Part shown: positions 8,011 through 16,251 of the stretch, piece by piece
How the letters are laid out: every line of letters begins with the position of its first letter
Position numbering within the stretch: position 1 is the first letter of the stretch
DNA from: CAVPRW01 sp046727435 [NCBI: bacterium]
GTDB lineage: Bacteria > Tectomicrobia > Entotheonellia > J063
Assembly: GCA_046727435.1 (NCBI GenBank)
Contig: JBKPCR010000111.1
Span: 1 to 22,263 of the forward strand
Length of the DNA: 22,263 bases
Reading direction: 5' to 3'
Translations under genes and position numbers: made by a program
Notes under the pieces: generated by a model
The model's input: the letters and a program-made list of their open reading frames with translations, nothing else
What the model was told of the DNA's origin: nothing
Databases searched by the model: none

Positions 8011-8299
8011 ACTCCTTTCAAAGCTGTGCGAATCAGAGGAGCCCAGCTCGATGGTCGCGCCCAGCGAGCGAATGAACGCATCGCCGATGCTGTCATCCAC
8101 CAGCGCCCCGAGAGCGCTCCGGCCCCCGCGCCGACCAAATTCATGGCCTGCTTCCATGCATACTCCCGTGGTGATCGCCGCCGACGACACAGGCGTCATC
8201 GAGGTCGATCAAGTGCTCCTTCGACAGCGCCGCTAGCGTGTTCAATACCGAGTCGGCGGTATCTTCACCTGTGAAGCCGACGCCGATCAGATCGCTTAT
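8011..8299 (-). pseudogene. DUF1269-family membrane protein pseudogene, start lost, core deleted, 3' truncated
   Basis: On the minus strand three frames each hold a recognisable piece of a DUF1269 protein. From 8299 the sequence reads (ATA)SDLIGVGFTGEDTADSV, then KEHLIDLDDACVV, and stops at 8141; this matches the family N-terminus, with the expected ATG changed to ATA. Another frame gives NLVGAGAGALSG near 8110-8144, and a third gives ALVDDSIGDAFIRSLGATI and ELGSSDS near 8030-8095, matching the family's glycine-rich middle and its C-terminal half. About 30 core residues and the final LFVLVR-type strand are missing. The right-hand break lies at the 2Fe-2S gene's ribosome-binding site, so the molybdenum operon may have arrived by joining here. 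It is a pseudogene on present evidence. Confidence 0.75.
8012..8018 (-). promoter_or_regulatory. Ribosome-binding site deciding the 2Fe-2S gene start
   Basis: AAAGGAG on the minus strand is 5 bp from ATG 8006. It supports the 178-residue start over the longer ORF that begins at 8144. Confidence 0.7.
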
Positions 8300-8691
8300 C
8301 CCTCAACTCCTCTGGCTCGTGCATCCCCTATGGCCTCTGACAGGCCCCCCACCTGGTCGATGACATCCGCGTGGAACGGCCGAGGCGCGCAGGGCCCCCG
8401 ACTCGTCGTTGCGGCCCGCCAGGCCTGCGCATGCGTCTCGCTCTCATACTGAGAGGTGAGGCGGAGGTGTCCTCTCAATCTGAGCTGGATTCGCTCGCCG
8501 TGCGCAGGCAGAAGACACGGCCGATCCATCGATGCGCAGGACAGCCGGGGGCGAGCGTCTCCACGTGGCTAAGGACGACGCCATCGCTCCATCTCTTCAT
8601 CTCATGTCGTACATCTTCATATGTGCTAACGCAGGGCAAGGCGCATGCCATCCTCAGGCCATCACGGCCCTCAGGCCATACGTGAGGCGAG
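8300..8691. other. Intergenic, possible unrecognisable remnant
   Basis: These roughly 390 bp hold no intact gene. A minus-strand frame (8296-8529) has the segment LRLTSQYESETHAQAWR, weakly like the core of small antibiotic-biosynthesis-monooxygenase-type domains, but the ends do not match and I do not call it. The DUF1269 pseudogene's lost start adjoins the left edge. Confidence 0.3.
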
Positions 8692-9045
8692 GAGGCCGCC
8701 CGGCAGATGCTGGCACAGGCCGAGTAAGCGATCCGAATGACGCAGCGGGTCCACCGGGGAGATCGGTCGGCTCACGGTGGGGGCTTGTAGGCTCGGTCAT
8801 CGCCGGGATCTTCGCGGAGCTGCTGATGGCGTTTCGGATGCGCTTTCCAGAGGTCGAGCTCATGTTGCAGGAGGTGACGACGGCCTAACAGGTCCAAGCG
8901 CTGCGAGACCGACGGATTGACGTCGGCGTCCTGCGCCCCCCGGTCAGGGCGGAGGCTTTCGCGCTCGAGACGATTTGTCGCGATTCGTTCGTGGTCGTGT
9001 TACCACATACCCAACCTACGCGACAGTCCGGCATTTCGCGGCACA
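8692..9045 (+). pseudogene. LysR-family regulator remnant (effector-binding domain only)
   Basis: Conceptual joining of frames gives a LysR-type sequence: EAARQMLAQAE, stop TAA at 8725-8727 where the family has Gln, AIRMTQRVHRG, a one-base shift, EIGRLTVG, another shift, then GSVIAGIFAELLMAFRMRFP, EVELMLQEVTTA, a second TAA at 8886-8888 where Glu is usual, and QVQALRDRRIDVGVLRPP, ALETICRDSFVVVLPHTQP. This is the linker helix and the first half of the substrate-binding domain. The DNA-binding helix-turn-helix region is absent upstream and the C-terminal half is gone. Two stops that are one base from sense codons plus frameshifts make this a dead gene. Such regulators control adjacent metabolic genes, but no target can be assigned. 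Confidence 0.75.
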
Positions 9046-9508
9046 TCATCTGCCGGCATGTGCGGATCGGGATTCTTAAATGGGGTAACGGGAGGGATGG
9101 TGCGATGAGACACAATGGAGATCGTCATCTCTTGAAAGACACGAACCTGAGAGGGTCACCCCCAACAGTCGATTCCCTGCGGGGTCAGATGCGGGTCTGA
9201 GATCAATATCTTTGTAAATCAATTTGTTATCGAAGGCCGCGTTTGCTTGTTGCGTTCTATCTCACGTTCCCTCCCGCTAGCCCGAATAGCCCGCGCCATG
9301 CTACCATCTCCTCAATGCGCGACATCGCTGTGTTCACCGATGCTAGAGTAATCCAACCACATAAACTCGGCTTCCTGGATTCGGAAAACCGGGGATGAAT
9401 GCCAGGCATGCCCCTTCAAAAACCCCGAATCTTTCATTGAATTCCTGTAGGCATCGCAAATAGACAGATGGTTGCTCATTGTTGGCTGGTGAGGAGTGGC
9501 CTTACCGG
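9046..9508. other. Intergenic, no gene seen
   Basis: I see no convincing coding or RNA feature in this stretch of about 460 bp. It includes an AT-richer patch near 9200-9235. No terminator with a T-tract was found downstream of the lipoprotein gene that ends at 9509. Confidence 0.4.
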
Positions 9509-10087
9509 TCAGGAGGCCGGACGCGACGACCCTCGGTTACGCCTCACACTACTCCCAGGGCGCTCTCGCATCACATAGCCCGGGAGTTCCTCCAAGACCG
9601 TTTTGACCCAATCAGGGGCCAAGGCGCTGGGGTCACGGGCGAAGAGTCCACGGGCGACCAGGCGCCAGGGGTCCTGTTGCACCGCTGCGGCAAACCACAG
9701 GCGCTGATCCGCGGCGGTCAGGAGCGTAAGGGTGCCGCTAATCACGGTCGACCGGGCACCCTTCCAGTCCAGTCCGCCTCGAGCCCATTTCCCGACCGTC
9801 CCTCTGAAATAGGCATCAGCGCCCGTGGGATCTTCGACTACCTGAAAGAATCCGTCCTCTTGCAATTGGGCTTTTAAGGCATGCGTCATCGCGGCTGCGG
9901 CGTGGGGCTTCTGATCGCCACTCGCAAATGGGCGTACGTACACGGTCCGAATCCCTGACAGTGGAGGTGCATCCGTCACGACCAGTTGCGTCGGCGTACA
10001 GGCCCCCAGCAGCCACGTGGCGATAATTGCCGTCACGAGGCAGATTGTGGTCGGCTGACCGGGCATGCGACCGTGGAGGTTTCGCAT
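9509..10087 (-). CDS. Putative lipoprotein of unknown function
   Basis: I chose ATG 10087, giving 192 residues, because AGGAGGAGG lies about 10 bp upstream on the minus strand and because this start places a lipoprotein signal at the N-terminus: hydrophobic ICLVTAIIATW, then lipobox LLGAC with acylated Cys30. The longer ORF to 10351 buries this signal 88 residues in and is unlikely. After the lipobox come TPTQLVVTDAPPLSGIRTVY, then VRPF, a helix AAAMTHALKAQLQEDGFF, and strands DAYFRGTVGKWARG and VISGTLTLLTAADQRLW. This alternation of an N-terminal strand, a helix and sheet strands resembles small outer-membrane lipoproteins that measure or assist envelope machines (GNA1162/DUF4136-like layout), but I do not recognise the family. 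The C-terminus is Arg/Ser-rich. It stands alone between decayed regions. Confidence 0.65.
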   Translation of the reverse strand: MRNLHGRMPGQPTTICLVTAIIATWLLGACTPTQLVVTDAPPLSGIRTVYVRPFASGDQKPHAAAAMTHALKAQLQEDGFFQVVEDPTGADAYFRGTVGKWARGGLDWKGARSTVISGTLTLLTAADQRLWFAAAVQQDPWRLVARGLFARDPSALAPDWVKTVLEELPGYVMRERPGSSVRRNRGSSRPAS

Positions 10088-10562
10088 CCGTGGTCTTCCT
10101 CCTCCTGCAGCCTGTAGGAGAGGCCGCAGTACCTGTGAGATCCAGCAGACGGTGATCCTCTCCGGTGGCTGCGGCAGCTGAAGGGAACGATGGGCGTGCA
10201 GACGAAATACCAGCTTGTTGTAGGCCCGCTCGTTGGGGCGAGCGCGTGATTCGCTTCCGGCTCGAATGTTGAGGCATGGTCTTAGGAAGAGGCTCAGCCA
10301 TTCCCTACCCGCATCGAACTGTTTTACCGTGAACCATCTGCCCCTCACCATTTGTAGCGACTCTTACGCCTCAGTACTGGACCGTATGCCGGCGATGCCA
10401 TAGACGAGTCTTGATGCCGTGCACGGACGGTATTCGCCTGGGATCATGGCTCGGTCACGCGTGGCACCCACATGCATAAGAGCCTTATGAAGGAATGATG
10501 CTCCCGTCGGCTGACGCTATGGGGCCCAGCATAGTGAGGGATGCTAGCGCCTGTCGCTCCCG
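10088..10562. other. Intergenic, no gene seen
   Basis: This 475-bp gap upstream of the lipoprotein start includes the lipoprotein Shine-Dalgarno and, presumably, its promoter. No tRNA, hairpin with T-tract or convincing ORF was found. Confidence 0.4.
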
Positions 10563-10787
10563 TTAACGTTGCGGCTCGGCAGTTGGCGGGGCAGCACTCG
10601 ATCCTGCTGCCCGCGCCGGTTCCCCTACGGTATAGCGATTACAACCACTATTGCCCGAGACGCGCAGACGGAACGGCTGGAGTTCTTCTTCGATGCACAT
10701 GCCCATCGTGTTGTTCGTAATACTCACCTCTGGATCAATCTGCCACCATTGACAATCCTTGCACATACCCCACTCGGAAGCGGCCAT
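10563..10787 (-). CDS. Small cysteine-containing protein, unknown function
   Basis: This 74-residue protein is taken from ATG 10787, with AAGGAGG (10795-10801) 7 bp upstream; the ORF could start at 10826 but has no better site there. The core MCKDCQWWQI holds a CxxC pair, followed about 20 residues on by MGMCIEEELQPFRLRVSG and then GCNRYT, giving four cysteines in an arrangement suited to binding a metal such as zinc or iron. The C-terminal 18 residues are Ala/Pro-rich and disordered-looking. I know no named family with this pattern. It stands alone on the minus strand among decayed sequence, yet the strong ribosome-binding site and conserved-looking cysteine set suggest it is real and expressed. 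Confidence 0.6.
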   Translation of the reverse strand: MAASEWGMCKDCQWWQIDPEVSITNNTMGMCIEEELQPFRLRVSGNSGCNRYTVGEPARAAGSSAAPPTAEPQR

Positions 10788-10794
10788 TACTATA

Positions 10795-10801
10795 CCTCCT
10801 T
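10795..10801 (-). promoter_or_regulatory. Ribosome-binding site deciding the small Cys-protein start
   Basis: AAGGAGG on the minus strand is 7 bp from ATG 10787 and favours the 74-residue start over the start 39 bp further upstream. Confidence 0.6.
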
Positions 10802-11743
10802 CGCTCACGGCTCGTTTTCCGGCCACGCGCCTCTATGACACGGCGCCAGTACTCCCGCACCCACCACCGGGATCAGTACAGCCATGGGGCGTTAAATGGT
10901 CATGGGGTATCCCTCCAGGTTAGCGTATACCCCTTGCGACGGCGCTGCGATAGATAGGGTCCCAGATAGTGGCATGCGTCAAGCAAGCAGTATGCCAGAC
11001 AATGTCCGCGCGAGGTCAGCGAGCCCAGGGCCTGCAACACCCGCATCCCAGATCCCTCCCCGGCGAGGATCGGCGCGGGGGAGGTGATGGCCCGGGAGAT
11101 CTTATTGCTGCCAGACGGATGCCTCGCGTCTATCCGTCGAGCCCTTTCATTGTGAGAGTTTTCCCCCCCTCTTCTCTCAGTTTAATACCGTAGCTGAGCC
11201 ACTCGGACGACGCAGGGGGGCTCAGCCAGGCGCGGGCTCAAGGATCCGTTGCCGTGGAGCGGCTGGGTGCGGCCTCATTTCAGGCCGCTCGCCCGAGGAC
11301 GCCTCTGCGGCTCCCAGCTAACCTCACGGCACAATCATTGCCCCGGGTGACGGAGAAAGGGTATTACGCACATCCAATTGAAAACCTCCGTTAAGCTTCG
11401 TCAGCCTGGCTATGAACACGAGAGCATCTGTAAATTCCGCTATCTTTTCCGCAGAGTTGCCATGCAACCCAGAACTGCGCAGAATCTGGTTACTGTGTGG
11501 TTTACAGGGTTTAGGAAGGTATCGAAGTTACTTTCACGTCGAAACAGGGCCAAAGTGCGTGGTCATCTGGCCATCACGCAGTCTTGTCATGAAGGCAATG
11601 ACGTGACGCTGACAGCTCGTGACCTCGTCTCGTAGACAGTCCGGAACTCACGGGAAATAAAGGCCATGAGCGCTTAACGGGGGTTTTCGGTCCACTGTGG
11701 CTAATACCCCGAGACGGAGCTCGACACTATCCCAGGGGTATGA
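10802..11743. other. Gene-poor region with small inverted repeats
   Basis: No recognisable gene was found in this roughly 940-bp stretch. Perfect inverted repeats occur: GCTGAGCC (11193-11200) with GGCTCAGC (11219-11226), GCGGCCT (11269-11275) with AGGCCGC (11282-11288, loop CATTTC), and ATACCCC (11704-11710) with GGGGTAT (11735-11741). The last ends 2 bp before the GTG of the next ORF. Short ORFs at 11378-11635 and 11412-11606 overlap in two frames and neither is convincing. Confidence 0.4.
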
Positions 11744-12088
11744 GTGGGCGAGCCCAACGGCGACCACGGGCCAGCGGACGTGCACTGCACCGGCATACCG
11801 ACCGACCCCACTCCCGCGCGCCCGGATGCTATCCGCCTCACCCACGATCATGCCCGCGCGTTGAAGCAGTTGGCCCCGATGATGTTTGGCTATCCAGAGG
11901 GCGAGCGTCGACTGCGCGCCGACCTCGGCTTCGAGCCGGACGAACGGCTGACCTTCCGACACCTGGCCGCCCATGTCTCGCCCGAGGTGTACGCGACCCT
12001 GATGGACGGCTATACGGCCATCCTGCGGCAGGCGGTCGAGGCTGATGGGCCGCACTTCGACCCGCCGAACGGGGAGGGGGCCTCATGA
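11744..12088 (+). CDS. Hypothetical protein of about 114 residues, unrecognised
   Basis: The ORF starts at GTG 11744 and encodes 114 residues. The first 28 are Pro/Thr/Asp-rich and low in structure; from about 30 on the sequence looks folded and helical, with LTHDHARALKQLAP, then MFGYPEGERRLRADLGFEP, FRHLAAHVSPEVYATL and ILRQAVEADG. I do not recognise the family. Its stop overlaps the next ORF's start (ATGA, 12085-12088), a sign of translational coupling and some evidence that both are real. No convincing Shine-Dalgarno site is visible before GTG 11744. An alternative is that the true start lies within the folded part. Confidence 0.45.
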   Translation: MGEPNGDHGPADVHCTGIPTDPTPARPDAIRLTHDHARALKQLAPMMFGYPEGERRLRADLGFEPDERLTFRHLAAHVSPEVYATLMDGYTAILRQAVEADGPHFDPPNGEGAS

Positions 12089-12210
12089 GCGCCCGCACGG
12101 GCGACTCAGTCTGGTGGTGTGCGCTGTACCAGCTCGGGGGGTGGCTGGCGCATCAACCGAAGCGGCAGCGCTGCCGCCTGTGCCAAAAATGGATGATGCG
12201 GACCCTTTAA
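12085..12210 (+). CDS. Small 41-residue CxxC protein, translationally coupled
   Basis: ATG 12085 overlaps the preceding stop by ATGA. The predicted product begins MSARTGDSVWWCALYQLGGW and has LAHQPKRQRCRLCQKW with a CxxC near the end, plus a third cysteine in the Trp-rich part. It is rich in Trp and basic residues. I cannot assign a function; overlap with the upstream ORF is the main evidence that it is expressed. Confidence 0.35.
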   Translation: MSARTGDSVWWCALYQLGGWLAHQPKRQRCRLCQKWMMRTL

Positions 12211-12363
12211 CCTTACCCACGGCGGGGGTCCTCTCCGACGCACGCATCCCCATTGGCGTGCGCCCCAGGACACGCAGATTGACATTCCCCGCCAACCCGC
12301 CTAGACTCGCGCCCAAAACCCCTCTGGCTTGTGATCGTGTGGGACATTCGGGAGGACCATTCC

Positions 12364-12977
12364 ATGCAGCGCTGTCGCCTCGGCCTCCTCGTCCCCCTCG
12401 CCCTCGGCTTCTTGGTGGGGCCGCTCGCCGCCCAGGCCCAGCGGATCGGGAAGCTGTACCGGATCGGTTGGCTCAGTGCTAGCCTGGCCCCCCCTGAGCC
12501 CTCTGTCCAAATGCAGGCCTTCCAGCAGGGTCTGCGCGACTTGGGCTATGTCGAGGGCCAAAACTTCGTCATGGAGGGACGCGCTGCGGAGGGGAGCGTC
12601 GAGCGGCTCCCTGACCTCGCGGCTGAGCTGGTCCGGCTCCAGATCGAGGTGCTGGTGGCCGGGGGAGCGCCCGCGATCCGCGTGGCTCACCACACCACGC
12701 GCACGATCCCGATCGTGATGGCGGGCACCTCGGATGCGGTTGAGCTCGGGTTCGTCGCCATCCTAGCGCGCCGCGGGGGAACATCACGGGCTCGAGCTGG
12801 CTGGGTACGAAACCCCCTGGCAAGCGGCTGGAGCTCCTCAAGGAGCTCGTGCCCCAGAGCGCGCGGATTGCCGTGCTGGCGAATCCGGCCAACCCCTACT
12901 ATGGGTCGAGGATGCACAACCTGACCGGGGCCGCCCGGGGGCTGGGGCTGCACCTGCACGTGGTCACTTGGGCATGA
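12364..12977 (+). pseudogene. ABC transporter substrate-binding protein (TrpX/DUF534-like), frameshifted and truncated
   Basis: From ATG 12364 the ORF has a signal peptide (CRLGLLVPLALGFLVGPLAA, cleaved near AQAQ), then the family's usual start, KLYRIGWLSASL, MQAFQQGLRDLGYVEGQNF, RLPDLAAELVRLQIEVLVAG and TIPIVMAG. At about 12775-12779 a run of five G appears where six would keep frame; the sense then continues in the other frame as NITGSSWLGTKPPGKRLELL, KELVPQSARIAVLANPANP and ends at TGA 12975-12977. Only about 205 of the roughly 320 residues expected of this family are present, and the C-terminal domain is missing entirely, so this is a pseudogene rather than a simple read error. No permease or ATPase gene lies nearby. 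Confidence 0.85.
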
Positions 12978-13476
12978 CTGACGGCGAGCACGGCACTCTG
13001 CAGCAGCACTCCCTCCATGAGTGAAGCGCGTATGGACAGACTCAGCACGTCAGGATAACGTCGGTTGGAGGCCCTGTTGTCTTCATCCTTTCGCCTCGCC
13101 TGCCTTCCCTCCCACAAGGGGAAGGCGGAACAAGGACCGATGCCGGACATCGTGTGCAGCTGAACTCACAATCGAATCTCACCGCAGACGCTCACCTTCA
13201 TCTGCGCCAAATAAAAAGGCGATGCTCTTCCACCAAGCAAGGGGGATACGTGTCAACGGAAAAAAAGAACCAGTGTTGAGGTGCTCCGGATATGCTCCAT
13301 AACACAATACACACCAGCGCTGTCGGAAATCAGAGGGGAAGGATTTCCGCGGTGATTTTTTGTGCTAGTCGATTAATGGCTTGCTATAGACCATGGAGTG
13401 GTGCGCTACCGCGGTGCAGCGGAAGGCGGCGTGAGCGCCTCTGCCAAGTGGTGGGTCGCTGGTACGTCGAGCGCCG
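12978..13476. other. Intergenic, no gene seen
   Basis: This stretch lies between two gene remnants. No convincing ORF, RNA or mobile-element end was found. It presumably holds the junction at which the substrate-binding gene was cut. Confidence 0.4.
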
Positions 13477-13659
13477 CTAGCTTCCCAGCATAGCTCGACC
13501 CCACACCGATTGACCATCAGTGCGGACAGCGATCGCCCCGTGCTCGTCAGTGCGCAAGACGTGGACACCTAAGGCCTTGTAGCGCTCGACGACCAGCGGG
13601 TGTGGAGGGCCGAAGCAACTATGCCATCGCACGGCAATCACCCCCCCGCTTGGGTTCAT
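13477..13659 (-). pseudogene. Fragment of a comEC 3' end
   Basis: In one minus-strand frame this fragment reads GVIAVRWHSCFGPPHPLVVE, then RYKALGVHVLRTDEHGAIAV and RTDGQSVW. The same stretch of the ComEC gene at the right edge reads AVFSVQRDSRFGHPHPTVVE, RYRTLGARIFRTDEDGAITV and RTDGQSVW. By hand I count 31 identities in 48 aligned residues, without gaps. The DNA also aligns without gaps over about 140 bp. Only the tail of the hydrolase-like domain is present, there is no start, and no upstream homology continues past 13660. It is a gene fragment, diverged from the copy in this window, so it did not come from a recent duplication of it. Confidence 0.75.
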
Positions 13660-13737
13660 GCCAGAAGGATCAGCTCGTGGCGACGAACGCCGACTTTAGA
13701 GCATTCGCCACCAGTCAATATCAAAATTCCCTACTTA

Positions 13738-14814
13738 TCACGGCGCGCGATCAGCCGTGACGTAATCCTTCTTTAAAACGTTGGTCCATAAAAAGGTCTC
13801 AAGGCGCTCGGCATAGTGGGCGTTGGCGAGGGAGCTAGGGTGGGAATCATGCGGCCCGTTTGTATATTCGGGCCGGGTGGAATTGACCGAGATATCCACC
13901 CCCATCAGCCCCTGGGCTTGGGCAAACGCCAGCATCTCACGGGTGCGTGCATCCTCCGCGATGGTCGCTACAATAAATTCCGCATGGTATTGGTTGGCGA
14001 GCTCGGCCATCTCTAGCAGCAGTCGCTGGGAGACCTGCTGACTGTGGGACCAGGCATCTTCTAACCGATTATATGTCATTTCGAGGAAGTGGACGAAAGC
14101 CGAATAGCGCATCAACGGAAATTCGGTGTATTCGACCGTCGCCGTGGCCGAGCGGAGGTGTCCGTCGCGGTCGAGCCACACATAGGGCTGGAGGAGGGGT
14201 CCTAGCCGGTTCCAGGGCGCGATGGTCTTCCGACGGTTGCGCAGGAAGGTGTTGCGTTCGTCATGCAGACTGGCATACGCATATACCACCAGGCGCGGGG
14301 GGCGCTGCGTGGTCAGCGCTTCCTGCAGTTGGAGGAGCGCGTGGAGCGTCCCATAACCCTCTACCCCATAATTCACCACTTCATATTCCAGCAAGCGGTC
14401 CTGAAGGAGCCAGGGATAGGTGTCCTGATCATTGAGGGACCAGCCGTGCGTGAACGAGCAACCCATAACCCAGATTGCGGGTTTTGATCGCGTCTCGGTG
14501 GAGTTGGCTAGTGGATGGGTGATGCGGAGCCCACTCGGAAGGTGCGTCATGGTGAACGAGTACCCGTTGTGCAAGGTCACCACGAATGCGCCAGGGAGTT
14601 GGGTATAGCCGCGTGTCGGATGAGGGGTAAACAGCCGGCCGCCAGGCGTAACGTGGATCTGGAGGTCCGCTTTGGCCCACGGGTGGATGCCGGTGAGCCG
14701 CGCTAGGAGTTCGGCCCCTGCGAGCGTGAGTGTGGCCATCACCGCGAGGGAGACGAGGCCAAATACGAGAGTCTTGCGTCTGGTCAAGGATGGAGTCCTG
14801 TGATGCCTGTTCAT
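13738..14814 (-). CDS. Membrane-anchored SGNH/GDSL-type hydrolase-like protein
   Basis: This is a 358-residue protein with AAGGCGG just before ATG 14814. Residues 13-36 or so form a single N-terminal membrane anchor after a basic start. The SGNH signature is visible: MGCSFTHGWSLND with the nucleophile Ser120 in the position of block I, VVNYGVEGYG (148-155) in the place of blocks II/III, and DSHPSSLAN at 323-331 with Asp323 and His325 as the probable catalytic dyad. In bacteria such proteins are often O-acetyltransferases or acetyl-/acyl-esterases acting on surface polysaccharide or peptidoglycan, on the outer side of the membrane. It is the last gene of the minus-strand glycan cluster, 126 bp downstream of a glycosyltransferase. 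The family is clear, the substrate is not. Confidence 0.82.
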   Translation of the reverse strand: MNRHHRTPSLTRRKTLVFGLVSLAVMATLTLAGAELLARLTGIHPWAKADLQIHVTPGGRLFTPHPTRGYTQLPGAFVVTLHNGYSFTMTHLPSGLRITHPLANSTETRSKPAIWVMGCSFTHGWSLNDQDTYPWLLQDRLLEYEVVNYGVEGYGTLHALLQLQEALTTQRPPRLVVYAYASLHDERNTFLRNRRKTIAPWNRLGPLLQPYVWLDRDGHLRSATATVEYTEFPLMRYSAFVHFLEMTYNRLEDAWSHSQQVSQRLLLEMAELANQYHAEFIVATIAEDARTREMLAFAQAQGLMGVDISVNSTRPEYTNGPHDSHPSSLANAHYAERLETFLWTNVLKKDYVTADRAP

Positions 14815-14940
14815 AACCGCCTTTCATCGCTCGCAATGCCCGTCCACGTCTGGTCCCTCGACGCAGGCGAGCCGAGAGGGCACATATAATACTCATGATG
14901 AGGCTTCGAGAATACGCATGACCGCGTCATCGGCGGCCCC

Positions 14941-16251
14941 CTAGGGGTGAAGAGAGACATTTCCCCTGCTGTGTTTGAGCATGTCGTATCCCTCCCTGCC
15001 GGCTGCTACGAGGATAATCGCTAACAGGGGGTGCAGCGGCTCGCTGTAACGCATCTCGGCCCAGGCAACCATATAAGCAAGCATGAAGTATGCACATACC
15101 ACGACGAGCGGCACTAGCGGCTGAAGCCGACCTCGAACAGCTAAGAACGCCAGAGCCGCCAAGGCGATAATGGGCAGTTGCCGGGCCACAAACATGTTGA
15201 GCAGCTTCTGCGATGAGTATGGGTACCACTGGCGCATCACGGCCCAGTTATACAAAGCGCTATAGGGCCACTCCACCACAGGGTTCCCAAGCCACAAGTA
15301 CACAGCCTTCCTCAGCGAGTATGTGACGTACACGCCCGGTTCGGCCCGGATCGAGCGGATGGCGCGACGGGTGAAGTACCGATCACCATCAATCGTGTGC
15401 GGGTCATGGCCACCATTGCGCTCCGGGTTGAGCTCATTAGCCCAAATATCGAGGAAGTCCCGCTGACCCCGCGTCAGGTGATAAAATTCCGGGCTGCCAT
15501 ACCAGAGGGCTCCGGCCGAGATGGTCAGCGGGAGGAAACGGTGATAAGTGCGCCAGTTATGATAGGTCCACGGCGCTATGACCGCTACCATGGTCAGGCC
15601 GTACGCCACGCCCATACCAGTTTTCTGCTTCAGGGGCCACCCCCATGGTAGCAGCAGGGGCAGAAGCAGTGGGAGCAGAGCGGTCGTGGGACGGCAGAGC
15701 GTGACCGCGGCCATGCTTGCCCCAGCCCAGGCGAAGCGCCACAGCCGCGGCGTCTGCAACGCCCAGAGCAGCGCCAGCAGTGCAACGAGCAGCAGGGGGG
15801 TGTACAAGATTTCGGTAAAAATCCCCCGGGCGTGCCAAATCAATGAGTCATCGAGCGCCACGATCCCCGCCGCCACGAGCGCTGGGATGATCCCGGTCAA
15901 ACGCCGCGCCAGCAGGTACGTCAGTGGGACTGCCACCACGCCGACAAAGGCCTGCACATACAATAGCTTGGCTGGGGAGCGCTGGCCCAAAGCATAGTAT
16001 GCCGCTGCGATAAACATCGGATACGCCGGCACCCGCACAGGCGATGGTAAGAATGTCCCTTGCAGCAGAGCGTAAGCCAACTCCTCGTAACCGATCTCAT
16101 CACCGGCGAGACGTAATGCCACTTCATCCAACACATTTGAGGTTCGCTGCCAGACGACTTGCAGACGAAGCGCCAGTGCCCCAAGCATTAGTATGCTCAG
16201 GACCAAAGCGATCCTGGTCCGGAGACCGGCGTGCGCGGGTGACGTACACAT
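14941..16251 (-). CDS. GT-C family glycosyltransferase (ArnT/GT39/GT83-like), multi-pass membrane protein
   Basis: From ATG 16251 this has 436 residues; the open frame could begin at TTG 16347 but that would add a basic, Pro-rich leader unlike the family. The first membrane helix (IALVLSILMLGALALRL) is followed by a loop with GDEIGYEELAYALLQG, in the place where GT-C enzymes carry the catalytic acidic residues, then RVPAYPMFIAAAYYALG. About ten further hydrophobic segments follow, and a soluble loop (TRRAIRSIRAEPGVYV) leads to the C-terminal membrane part. Such enzymes use polyprenyl-phosphate-linked sugars on the outer face of the inner membrane. It lies in one strand with a GT2 and DUF2304 that could supply that donor. 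Start codon uncertain. Confidence 0.8.
   Translation of the reverse strand: MCTSPAHAGLRTRIALVLSILMLGALALRLQVVWQRTSNVLDEVALRLAGDEIGYEELAYALLQGTFLPSPVRVPAYPMFIAAAYYALGQRSPAKLLYVQAFVGVVAVPLTYLLARRLTGIIPALVAAGIVALDDSLIWHARGIFTEILYTPLLLVALLALLWALQTPRLWRFAWAGASMAAVTLCRPTTALLPLLLPLLLPWGWPLKQKTGMGVAYGLTMVAVIAPWTYHNWRTYHRFLPLTISAGALWYGSPEFYHLTRGQRDFLDIWANELNPERNGGHDPHTIDGDRYFTRRAIRSIRAEPGVYVTYSLRKAVYLWLGNPVVEWPYSALYNWAVMRQWYPYSSQKLLNMFVARQLPIIALAALAFLAVRGRLQPLVPLVVVCAYFMLAYMVAWAEMRYSEPLHPLLAIILVAAGREGYDMLKHSRGNVSLHP

Noticed and set aside
7470-8144. Longer start for the 2Fe-2S subunit, adding 46 N-terminal residues
   Set aside because: The extra residues translate the DUF1269 remnant in a wrong frame; the ATG at 8006 has AAAGGAG 5 bp upstream.
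8296-8529. Possible antibiotic-biosynthesis-monooxygenase-like fragment on the minus strand
   Set aside because: Only a short segment (SQYESETHAQAWR) resembles the fold, and the ends do not; not enough to call.
9360-9480. Possible tRNA or attachment site near CCGGGGATGAATGCC
   Set aside because: No cloverleaf, no T-arm GGTTCRANTCC pattern, and no repeated copy seen elsewhere in the window.
9509-10351. 280-residue version of the lipoprotein
   Set aside because: It would bury the lipobox signal in the interior; the start at 10087 has a good ribosome-binding site.
11378-11635. 85-residue plus-strand ORF in the gene-poor region
   Set aside because: An overlapping second frame (11412-11606) is equally open, there is no ribosome-binding site, and no recognisable motif in either.
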